Made by a program: the position numbers and the translations under genes | In this document: positions 1-5,361 of the stretch, piece after piece | How positions within the stretch are numbered: position 1 is the stretch's first letter | Layout of the letters: the number at the start of each line of letters is the position of its first letter | Notes under the pieces: generated by a model | The model's database searches: none | Seen by the model: only the letters and a program-made list of their open reading frames with translations | Told to the model about the DNA's origin: nothing | NCBI GenBank assembly: GCA_030669465.1 | Contig: DAOVDN010000103.1 | Coordinates: 1 to 5,361 of the forward strand | Length of the DNA: 5,361 nt | DNA from: Desulfobacterales bacterium | Lineage (GTDB): Bacteria; Desulfobacterota; Desulfobacteria; Desulfobacterales; ETH-SRB1 | Reading direction: 5' to 3'

Positions 1-945
1 TGAAGTGGGATCTATTCCAGGGATAAGAACATCTTCACCGGTGGCAATAAGAGGCCGATCAAGTACACCTGTGCTGTTTGCCCCGGGAGTAATCCAGTAG
101 TTATTACGATCACTTTTGTACAGACCTCCCCACTGTATCCCCAAATCCCTGGCTGTTTGCCTGGTGGTTTCAACGATATGTGCCTCTATCAGGATTTGAC
201 GGGTAGGTCTGTCCAGTTCTTCAATCAGAGGAATCATCCTCTCAATATCGCTTCGGATCGCCTGGATGATGAGTGAGTTGGTGTGACTATCCACCATGAC
301 CGATCCACGCGCTTTTCCCTCTGCTTTTTCTGTAAGAAATTTTTCGAGATTCCCCTTAAGGTTGTTTGCATCCGGAAAATTGACTTTAATCACCTTGGTC
401 AAAAGGGGTTCCACCATCTCCAGCTCTCTTTTCCGGGACTCGCGCATCAGGTCTTGCTCCATATCTTCTATTGACATGATACGCATCACATCCCCTTCCC
501 AGGCATAGGTAAGCCCATGCGTGCGCAGGATACCGCAAAACACCTGATCCCAGGAAGCCTTCTTTATATTTATATTGACTTTGGCTATGACTTTCTCGCT
601 GATAATAATATTCTGATTGGCTGCCCGGGCCAAGGCGCGAAGAAGCACGGCCAAGTCGACATTGTGCATCTTCATAGATATCTTTTTGGTTGGAAGAGGC
701 TTTTCAGGTTCAGCGACTCTCTCCTGACCCGGTGCCTCTTCCCCTGTTTTGCCCGGCAGTTTAATCGCGCGTCTTCTTGCCGCAGGAGAATACCCCTTTG
801 AATTTTCAGCCCTTGCTTTCCACTTCTCAAAGAAAGGATCTCTTTTTTCACTCTTTTTACCAGCACAGCCGGCAACAATAGTGATAATTAAAATAGAAAA
901 AACAAACCCGAGCGCTATTTTATAAAAATGATGATTTTTCCTCAT
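1..945 (-). CDS. pilQ: PilQ/MshL-type pilus secretin, N-terminal part (lipoprotein; 3' end outside window)
   Basis: These are the first 315 residues of an outer-membrane secretin, which forms the ring through which a type IV pilus passes. The ATG at 945 is the first start after an in-frame upstream stop; a weak GAG lies upstream. A signal peptide of basic start plus hydrophobic core ends in a lipobox VAGC with Cys27, so it is probably a lipoprotein, as in MshL-like secretins. KRDPFFEKW (34-42) and a charged low-complexity linker (~55-87) follow. Residues ~88-156 look like an STN (secretin/TonB short N-terminal) domain: ISMKMHNVDL then LLRALARAANQNIII. Residues ~185-245 resemble a secretin N1 (NolW-like) domain: VIKVNFPDANN then DSHTNSLII. 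From ~248, RQILIEAHIVE marks the start of the beta-barrel secretin domain, cut by the edge. No AMIN domain is seen, unlike proteobacterial PilQ. It follows the PilP-like gene after a 177 bp repeat-bearing gap, and is probably in the same operon. Confidence 0.9.
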   Translation of the reverse strand, partial: MRKNHHFYKIALGFVFSILIITIVAGCAGKKSEKRDPFFEKWKARAENSKGYSPAARRRAIKLPGKTGEEAPGQERVAEPEKPLPTKKISMKMHNVDLAVLLRALARAANQNIIISEKVIAKVNINIKKASWDQVFCGILRTHGLTYAWEGDVMRIMSIEDMEQDLMRESRKRELEMVEPLLTKVIKVNFPDANNLKGNLEKFLTEKAEGKARGSVMVDSHTNSLIIQAIRSDIERMIPLIEELDRPTRQILIEAHIVETTRQTARDLGIQWGGLYKSDRNNYWITPGANSTGVLDRPLIATGEDVLIPGIDPTS

Positions 946-999
946 ATGTAACTCTATTCTACTCAGTTTTGTTGTAATGGTTCAGCCACTAAGACAGCA

Positions 1000-1046
1000 A
1001 AAGCTGAAAGCTCAAAGCTCAAAGCTGAAAGCTGAAAGCTGAAAGC
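1000..1046. repeat. 7 bp tandem repeat AAAGCT(G/C) (about 6.7 copies)
   Basis: Six consecutive heptamers read AAAGCTG, AAAGCTC, AAAGCTC, AAAGCTG, AAAGCTG, AAAGCTG, then a partial AAAGC. Only the seventh base varies (G or C). In the direction of transcription it reads GCTTTCA/GCTTTGA. It lies 54 bp upstream of the secretin start codon in the only wide gap of the pilus operon. There are no unique spacers, so it is not a CRISPR. Confidence 0.92.
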
Positions 1047-1064
1047 AACCAGTAACCAGTAACC
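1047..1064. repeat. 7 bp tandem repeat AACCAGT (about 2.6 copies)
   Basis: Two exact copies of AACCAGT (1047-1053, 1054-1060) are followed by a partial AACC (1061-1064). The module directly abuts the AAAGCTS array on one side and the 8 bp-period module on the other, sharing the 7 bp period of the former. Confidence 0.75.
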
Positions 1065-1117
1065 TACTCGACTACTCGACCATTTCTCCACTTGACCAAT
1101 TCCCTGCTCGACCATTT
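1064..1117. repeat. 8 bp-period repeat module (CTCGACCA-like)
   Basis: On the plus strand, CTACTCGA occurs twice in tandem (1064-1071, 1072-1079). From 1067 the sequence continues in 8 bp steps: CTCGACTA, CTCGACCA, TTTCTCCA, CTTGACCA, ATTCCCTG, CTCGACCA. The larger unit CTCGACCATTT recurs exactly at 1075 and 1107, with a diverged copy (CTTGACCAATT) halfway at 1091, giving a 16 bp higher-order period. It lies just after the pilP stop codon in transcription order and is non-coding. Confidence 0.8.
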
Positions 1118-1122
1118 ACAAA

Positions 1123-1644
1123 CTATTGCGTTTTGCCCAATGAAGGGATATTAACTTCTTCCAATGGAAGGCTGATCGTATTTTTACCACCTATCAGCTC
1201 AAGCACTACCCGGGTCGGAGAAATACTACCGACAATATATCCACCACCATTGACTATCATTTCGCCTGCTTTATATTCTATGCCATTAATGACGGCCAGC
1301 TTCTTATCAGCCATCTCTAAATATCCTGAATAAGTAAAGCTCACTTCCTCGGCTGATACCTCAGCTTGATCGCTCTCCGGCTTGAATTTCAGAGGCAGTC
1401 CGGGTTTTAGAAAAGGATCTCTTTTCCATTCGGCCTCGGCCCGTTCTATGATAAGGGCTTCGGTCTTTGTCAAGACCGCTTTATTCACCTCTTCGATAAC
1501 ATCGGCCGTGAGTTTTTTCAAATCGGTCAATTCCTCTTCCGTCTCAATATGAACACGTTTCGGAGTATCCACTAAAAAGTTGTATGCAGCATATCCGGCA
1601 GCAAGTATCACAAGACAGAATATAATTTTTTCTCGTGCTGACAT
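1123..1644 (-). CDS. pilP: PilP-like pilus assembly protein, membrane-anchored
   Basis: This protein of 173 residues (178 if TTG at 1659 is used) fits the PilP/MshK slot between PilO and the secretin. Numbering from the TTG, residues ~12-30 form an N-terminal hydrophobic helix (IIFCLVILAAGYAAYNFLV) without a clear lipobox, so it is probably an uncleaved membrane anchor, whereas classic PilP is a lipoprotein. A helical, charged stretch follows (~37-78), then KRDPF (79-83), a motif typical of the PilP linker region. The C-terminal ~65 residues (YSGYLEM...LAVINGIEYKAGE...) look like the small beta-domain (homology region) shared by PilP and GspC, which contacts the secretin N-domain. I chose ATG 1644, 11 nt after the pilO stop, because the protein then begins naturally with MSAREK. 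The TTG at 1659 overlaps the pilO stop as TTGA and remains possible; neither has a good ribosome site. Stop is TAG. Confidence 0.82.
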   Translation of the reverse strand: MSAREKIIFCLVILAAGYAAYNFLVDTPKRVHIETEEELTDLKKLTADVIEEVNKAVLTKTEALIIERAEAEWKRDPFLKPGLPLKFKPESDQAEVSAEEVSFTYSGYLEMADKKLAVINGIEYKAGEMIVNGGGYIVGSISPTRVVLELIGGKNTISLPLEEVNIPSLGKTQ

Positions 1645-1655
1645 ATGGAACCGAT

Positions 1656-2198
1656 TCAATCTAAACTAAGAGCGAGCCATATTTTCACCCTCAATTCCTT
1701 CCCTTTCATTGTTCTTTTAATATGAACTCTTTCTATGTGTTCCAGGTAAGGAACCCTTCCAAGCTCGATCAAAAATTTGCGAAAATCAAAAAAATCCCCT
1801 TTTACAAAAGCGTTGACCAGTAAAAGTCCGGAATCACGGTCCAGAGACATGACATCCGGAATGATAGATACAGCCTCCAGGTTGCATTTTTTGGCTATTT
1901 CAGCGAATCTCACCGGAATCTCTTCTATTTTATCTTTGGAGAGTCTGATCTTGATTGGAAAGGTCAAAACTTCCGGGCCGCTAACCCGCATCTTGTTCAA
2001 CAGATCACTGTACACGGGAAGAACCACCTTCTGCCCCTCTATCTGGTAGCGGATCGCTTTGATTTCCCTGTCCTTAATTTCAGAAAACTTCCTGGATGAA
2101 TAGATTCCTATAGCAATAAAAATCAAAACACCCGCCCCGAAGATCAAAAAATAGATCGATCCCCTTCTCGGCAATTTTATAAGTTGCTTTAGCTCCAT
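1656..2198 (-). CDS. pilO: PilO-like type IV pilus alignment protein
   Basis: This 180-residue bitopic inner-membrane protein would pair with the PilN part of the upstream fusion and bind the PilP-like protein, linking the cytoplasmic platform to the secretin. It has a short basic cytoplasmic N-terminus (residues 1-13), one hydrophobic helix at ~14-32 (IYFLIFGAGVLIFIAIG), a charged helical/coiled-coil stretch (~36-70) and a periplasmic domain. The segment FFDFRKFLIELGRVPYLEHI (136-155) resembles the PilO/GspM-type ferredoxin-like core where a helix precedes a conserved Leu-Pro turn. The length is a little short of typical PilO (~200). The ATG at 2198 lies 2 nt after the pilM-N stop without a strong ribosome site, which suggests translational coupling. 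Its TGA overlaps a possible TTG start of the next gene. MshJ of MSHA pili is the nearest alternative name. Confidence 0.85.
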   Translation of the reverse strand: MELKQLIKLPRRGSIYFLIFGAGVLIFIAIGIYSSRKFSEIKDREIKAIRYQIEGQKVVLPVYSDLLNKMRVSGPEVLTFPIKIRLSKDKIEEIPVRFAEIAKKCNLEAVSIIPDVMSLDRDSGLLLVNAFVKGDFFDFRKFLIELGRVPYLEHIERVHIKRTMKGKELRVKIWLALSLD

Positions 2199-2200
2199 TC

Positions 2201-4099
2201 TTAAACCAGTTTTAATTCTATAGTGAAGTGAAGCACATCTCCTTCTTCTCCGTATGATCCGATGGCGCCTTTCTTAACCGCAGGAGCGCTGAAGATGGGT
2301 GAGCCTTCCAGTCTCATCACATATCCCACTAAAGAGGTTTCAAACATCTCACTTTTTCCAAGTATAATGCCATCCACCACCAATCTTTTTTCGGCATCCC
2401 CGCTTTTGTTTGCCGAAACGCTTCCCAGATCAGCCGTTATGTTAAGCAAACGGATATTCGAGGGACTCATGGCCGATAGCTCGCCAATGGCAGCAATTAC
2501 CAGTAATTTCTCGCTATATTCCTTCAGGCTCTGATGTTTCTTCTTGAGTCTGGCCGCCATCTGCAAGATCGAGTCCTTATTCACACGTGGACCATATTGA
2601 TCCAACTGCTGATTAAGCCGGGCTAATTCTGCTTTCTTCTGCTCACCGGAACTCACCAGCCACCAAAAAGATCCAACAGAAATAGATATAATCAGCATGA
2701 AAGCCACAAAAATGCACTGTTTTATACGGGTAATACTTGCATGCTTTTTCTTGTCTTTGTGTGTAAAAATAAAATTAGGAGTACGGATATTGTCGGACAA
2801 AGCCATACCCACGGCCAGAACAAACGGAGCCCTGTTGAAAACTGACTCCGGAGGAGTCATAGCGCCTAAAAAAGAAGTTTTGGCAGGGTCGAAGGGATCA
2901 TTGGTCTCCATGTCGATTCCCAGTTTCTCACCAATATAATCAATTAATGGCCCGTAAAAATGAACCCCTCCGGAGTTGTAAATCTTGCCCACACTTTCAA
3001 CTTTAAAGGTTGTAGTGTAATACTCAAATGTCCTTTCCACCTGTCTGACCAATCTGCCAACAGCAGGACTGATCATCTCCAGTATTTCCTCTTTTTTGAG
3101 CTGAAAGCCGATATCTTCTTCGGTCAGAGGAGGAGAATCAGGGTTGAGGCTGAAAAGCACCTTTCGAGCCTGCCCAATATCCATGGTAGCTCCTGCATCA
3201 AAACCCCCTGCAAGAGGTCTTTCTTTCTCCCCAGTTAATTCTCCAGTTAATTCTAAAGAAAATTCTTTCTTGCTCTCATTAAATCTTTCCATAAGAGACT
3301 CAATCATACTGTTCACCCCGGTCTTGATGCCGCGGGTCATGACAAGATTTCCATTGAGAAAGATATCAATACGCGACCAGTCGTGGGCAATATGAAGATT
3401 TGTGACTGTTTGATCAGAGGCCGGCATCCAGCCGCTTTTTAATAGGTTTTGAATTGCAAATGGAGCAATTGAGATGCCGGCAAGAGGAAAGCCGATCCTT
3501 AAAAAAAGATTTTTTGTTTCCTCTACTTCCTGTTTGGGAGCGGTATAAGCTATAACTACTATCTTGGCGACACCTTTTTCGATAACTTCATCCTGCACTC
3601 TAAAATCAAATATGGTTTCTTTTTCATCAAAACCTGCTTCTCTTTTAAGTTTCCAATAAACTGTCTTTTCAATCTGCTTTTTCGCTACCTTAGGTATCAG
3701 AAAATACCGTACTTCAGCCCGGACAGCCGACATGATACTCCATATTTTGAGCTCTTTCGAAGGACCGCAAAATTTGGTCAGAGCTGATTTCAGGAAATCG
3801 TCGAACTCAGGAGTCTCCTCAGACAGGTCGAAATTAAATGGCACACGCTTGAAATCCAGCAATTGCCATTTTTGGCCGGAAAGCTGTTTGATCTTGACCA
3901 GCCTGAGATCGGTGTAGCCGATATCGACCCCTACCGTAATTGGTTCTTTGGAAGGAATAATGTTGGCTAAATAAGATTTAAAGCCACTGGTGATCGGAGA
4001 GAGAGTAGAAACAGCCGGGGTCTTAGGCGCTGGATCATTGCCGCGAATTGCCTCAAGCAACTTTTCGGTAGAAGATATTTCATCATTTTGCGACAGCAT
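2201..4099 (-). CDS. pilM: Fused PilM-PilN type IV pilus assembly protein
   Basis: This 632-residue protein combines two normally separate inner-membrane platform proteins of type IV pili. Residues 1-53 are a polar N-terminal extension. Residues ~55-437 resemble PilM, the cytoplasmic actin/FtsA-fold protein: VGVDIGYTDLRLVKI (56-70) is the phosphate-1 region, GKIYNSGGVHFYG (371-383) the adenosine-side Gly-Gly region, and AVGMALS (429-435) the usual end of the fold. A basic linker leads to one transmembrane helix at ~461-482. After it come a coiled-coil-like stretch (~486-530, e.g. KKAELARLNQQLDQ) and a periplasmic PilN/fimbrial-assembly-like domain to the end. PilM is usually ~350 residues and PilN ~190, so the sum fits with extra length in the N-terminal extension and around 275-335. 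The ATG at 4099 has a GAG 8 nt upstream as a modest ribosome site. The phosphate-2 region looks degenerate. The next gene starts 2 nt after the TAA. MshI or GspL relatives are alternatives, but gene order favours pilM-N. Confidence 0.88.
   Translation of the reverse strand: MLSQNDEISSTEKLLEAIRGNDPAPKTPAVSTLSPITSGFKSYLANIIPSKEPITVGVDIGYTDLRLVKIKQLSGQKWQLLDFKRVPFNFDLSEETPEFDDFLKSALTKFCGPSKELKIWSIMSAVRAEVRYFLIPKVAKKQIEKTVYWKLKREAGFDEKETIFDFRVQDEVIEKGVAKIVVIAYTAPKQEVEETKNLFLRIGFPLAGISIAPFAIQNLLKSGWMPASDQTVTNLHIAHDWSRIDIFLNGNLVMTRGIKTGVNSMIESLMERFNESKKEFSLELTGELTGEKERPLAGGFDAGATMDIGQARKVLFSLNPDSPPLTEEDIGFQLKKEEILEMISPAVGRLVRQVERTFEYYTTTFKVESVGKIYNSGGVHFYGPLIDYIGEKLGIDMETNDPFDPAKTSFLGAMTPPESVFNRAPFVLAVGMALSDNIRTPNFIFTHKDKKKHASITRIKQCIFVAFMLIISISVGSFWWLVSSGEQKKAELARLNQQLDQYGPRVNKDSILQMAARLKKKHQSLKEYSEKLLVIAAIGELSAMSPSNIRLLNITADLGSVSANKSGDAEKRLVVDGIILGKSEMFETSLVGYVMRLEGSPIFSAPAVKKGAIGSYGEEGDVLHFTIELKLV
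3231..3254 (-). repeat. Exact 12 bp tandem duplication inside pilM
   Basis: The plus-strand 12-mer CCAGTTAATTCT occurs twice back to back (3231-3242 and 3243-3254). It is in frame and encodes the repeated tetrapeptide ELTG-ELTG at about residues 284-291 of the PilM-PilN protein, in a polar, Glu/Lys-rich stretch between recognisable parts of the fold. A loose third copy (AAAGAAAATTCT, 3255-3266) adjoins it. This looks like a slippage duplication that a flexible loop tolerates. Confidence 0.9.
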
Positions 4100-4154
4100 G
4101 GTAATATCTCAAAAACCCCTTGATATCAATTGCTTGTAAAAACATTAACTTGTT

Positions 4155-4184
4155 ATTCAACTCATAAATAGTATGATTTGTCAA
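4155..4184 (-). promoter_or_regulatory. Putative sigma70 promoter of the pilus operon
   Basis: Reading the minus strand, a perfect TTGACA (4184-4179) is followed after 18 nt by TTGAAT (4160-4155), a 4/6 match to TATAAT. It lies in the 88 bp AT-rich gap between the exporter stop and the pilM start, and the -35 box begins 3 bp after the exporter stop codon. This would place transcription start near 4148 and give a leader of about 50 nt. The -10 match is moderate, so a different -10 or read-through from the exporter gene is possible; I see no clear intrinsic terminator in the gap. Confidence 0.4.
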
Positions 4185-4187
4185 GGA

Positions 4188-5361
4188 TTAATGACTCATA
4201 AACCTTTTGACAGCGCCGGCTGAATCCAGCATAAGGCTGAGCAGGGCTGGTATCAGGAATATAGTAAAAACCGTTGAAACCAGAAGGCCTCCTGCTACTA
4301 CGCTTCCGAGTCCCCGGTAAAACTCAGAACCGGCGCCCGGAAACAGCACAAGGGGAAACATTGCAAATACGGTAGTAATACTGCTCATGTATATCGGTCT
4401 TATACGTGTACGCACAGATTCTGCAATTGCATCGCGTGACGCCATATTTCCTTCCCGAATATTATTTAAGGTTTGATGGACAATGAGGATAGCATTGTTG
4501 ACTACAACACCGACCAGAATTACAAAACCGAGCATTGTAATGATGTCAAGCGGTTGATAGGTGATAAAAAGATTCACCAGGAAGATGCCTGCAAATCCGC
4601 CGGCTGCTGCCAGAGGCACACTGAACATAATGATAAAAGGATAGAAAAAATTTTCAAACAGAGCCGACATAAGCAGGTAGCTGATAACTATCGCCAGGAT
4701 AAAGTTCCACATAAGGGCCTCTCTTGTACGTGTTAAATCATCAGCAGTACCTCCGAGTTCAATACTATACAGGTTGGAAAGCGCACCGCCTGCCTTGATC
4801 GGCCCGACAACCTTTTCCCTCACAGTCTCCATGGCTGTCTCCAGCGGAATCTCCCTCGGGGGTATAACCATGATTGTTATAGCCCGCTGTGAGTCTATAT
4901 GGTTAATCCGGACAGGCCCTTCTTCAAGACATATATCGGCAAGAGATCCCATAATTACCTTTTTTCCGGTAGGAGCAATTACCGGTAAGCCGGCAATGTC
5001 TTGAATATATCCGAGCTTTCCATCTTTGTTTTTTACAACCAGGTCTATCTCATCACCGTAAAGACGGTAATTGCTAGCTTTGGCTCCATCCACGAGCACA
5101 TCTAAAGTTAAGCCAAGATCATAGGTAGTCATTCCGATACGTGTTAGCCGGTCCCGGTTCGGGACAAGGCGCATCTCAGGATTTCCAAGGTCAAGACCTG
5201 GTATTGGGCGTATCTGTGCGCCAGGCAGTACCTGGGCCACGCTCTCAAATATCTGTCTTCCAAGGCTTATCAGCTGAGAAAGGTCAGGACCTTTTATCTC
5301 TATTTCAATAGATCTCCCCTTGCCTATGCCGCGTGAAAACAGGCCGGGTTGCTGAACGATT
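4188..5361 (-). CDS. RND-family efflux permease, C-terminal part (5' end outside window)
   Basis: This is the last 390 residues of an inner-membrane proton-driven RND exporter of the AcrB/MdtB/hydrophobe-amphiphile type, which normally works with a periplasmic adaptor and an outer-membrane channel. The frame is open to the window edge (complete codons from 5360), so a GTG at 5240 is an internal Val codon, not the start. The first ~215 visible residues are the second periplasmic loop (porter and docking region), including the family-like stretch SIEIEIKGPDL at about 17-27. Five hydrophobic helices follow at about 218-236, 240-265, 272-296, 324-342 and 350-376, matching TM8-TM12. Typical RND phrases are visible: SVPLAAAGG, VVVNNAILIV and FLIPALLSL. 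The AcrB Lys940 position in TM10 appears to be Asn here, which is common in other RND subgroups. The protein ends soon after TM12 with TAA. The substrate cannot be told from this part, and no adaptor gene is visible in the window. Confidence 0.93.
   Translation of the reverse strand, partial: IVQQPGLFSRGIGKGRSIEIEIKGPDLSQLISLGRQIFESVAQVLPGAQIRPIPGLDLGNPEMRLVPNRDRLTRIGMTTYDLGLTLDVLVDGAKASNYRLYGDEIDLVVKNKDGKLGYIQDIAGLPVIAPTGKKVIMGSLADICLEEGPVRINHIDSQRAITIMVIPPREIPLETAMETVREKVVGPIKAGGALSNLYSIELGGTADDLTRTREALMWNFILAIVISYLLMSALFENFFYPFIIMFSVPLAAAGGFAGIFLVNLFITYQPLDIITMLGFVILVGVVVNNAILIVHQTLNNIREGNMASRDAIAESVRTRIRPIYMSSITTVFAMFPLVLFPGAGSEFYRGLGSVVAGGLLVSTVFTIFLIPALLSLMLDSAGAVKRFMSH

Noticed and set aside
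517..801. Plus-strand open frame of 94 codons opposite pilQ
   Set aside because: It lies antisense to the clearly coding secretin N-terminus, and its translation has no recognisable domain; it is a shadow frame.
672..878. Minus-strand 68-codon frame inside pilQ
   Set aside because: It overlaps the secretin gene on the same strand in another frame; the secretin frame has the signal peptide and STN domain, this one has nothing recognisable.
971..1000. Separate promoter for pilQ (TTGCTG, 18 nt, TACAAC on the minus strand)
   Set aside because: Only 3/6 and 4/6 matches to consensus boxes, and the -35 overlaps the repeat edge; too weak to call.
1000..1117. Tandem repeats considered as a CRISPR array
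   Set aside because: Units are 7-8 bp and directly abutting, with no 25-40 bp repeats, no unique spacers and no cas genes nearby.
2201..4099. PilM-PilN fusion as a sequencing or assembly artefact
   Set aside because: The frame continues cleanly through a sensible linker and membrane helix, with no internal start and ribosome site suggesting a lost stop codon; a natural fusion is more likely.
4101..4126. Hairpin sequestering the pilM ribosome site (TATC/GATA around the G-rich stretch)
   Set aside because: Only four to five consecutive pairs with a large loop, in AT-rich sequence; not distinguishable from chance.
4473..4736. Plus-strand open frame opposite the exporter transmembrane helices
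   Set aside because: Antisense to conserved RND sequence; its His/Lys/Asp-rich composition is what the complement of hydrophobic codons would give.
5238..5240. GTG as start of a 350-residue exporter gene
   Set aside because: The frame is open upstream to the window edge and those residues (e.g. SIEIEIKGPDL) fit the RND porter domain, so the gene starts outside the window.

Overview
All recognisable genes in this window lie on the minus strand, so the reading order is from high to low coordinates. The content suggests a Gram-negative (diderm) bacterium, because it holds an inner-membrane RND exporter and the trans-envelope alignment complex of a type IV pilus with its outer-membrane secretin. 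The fused PilM-PilN protein, the secretin that looks like a lipoprotein, and intergenic arrays of 7-8 bp repeats remind me of Desulfobacterota (former Deltaproteobacteria) and related environmental lineages. That placement is an impression, not a demonstrated assignment.

Layout in transcription order. (1) 5361-4188: the C-terminal part of an RND efflux permease, open at the window edge. (2) 4187-4100: an AT-rich gap with a plausible sigma70-type promoter. (3) 4099-2201: a PilM-like actin-fold domain fused through a transmembrane helix to a PilN-like domain. (4) 2198-1656: PilO-like protein. (5) 1644 (or 1659) to 1123: PilP-like protein. (6) 1122-946: a 177 bp gap, mostly filled by three adjacent short-period tandem repeat modules. 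(7) 945-1: the N-terminal 315 residues of a PilQ/MshL-type secretin with a lipoprotein signal, running off the other edge.

The pilus genes form one tightly packed operon (2 nt gap, then a 4 nt overlap or 11 nt gap) in the classic pilM-N-O-P-Q order. By family knowledge, the cytoplasmic PilM and the bitopic PilN and PilO make the inner-membrane platform, PilP bridges the periplasm, and the secretin forms the outer-membrane pore for the pilus. The only loose junction is pilP-pilQ, exactly where the repeats sit. The RND permease is functionally unrelated and appears to be an upstream neighbour only.

I see no CRISPR, IS element, tRNA or rRNA, and no clear new system. The points most worth following up are the fusion with a degenerate second phosphate motif in its PilM half, the repeat patchwork before the secretin gene, an exact 12 bp in-frame duplication in pilM, and the KRDPF motif shared by the PilP-like protein and the secretin.
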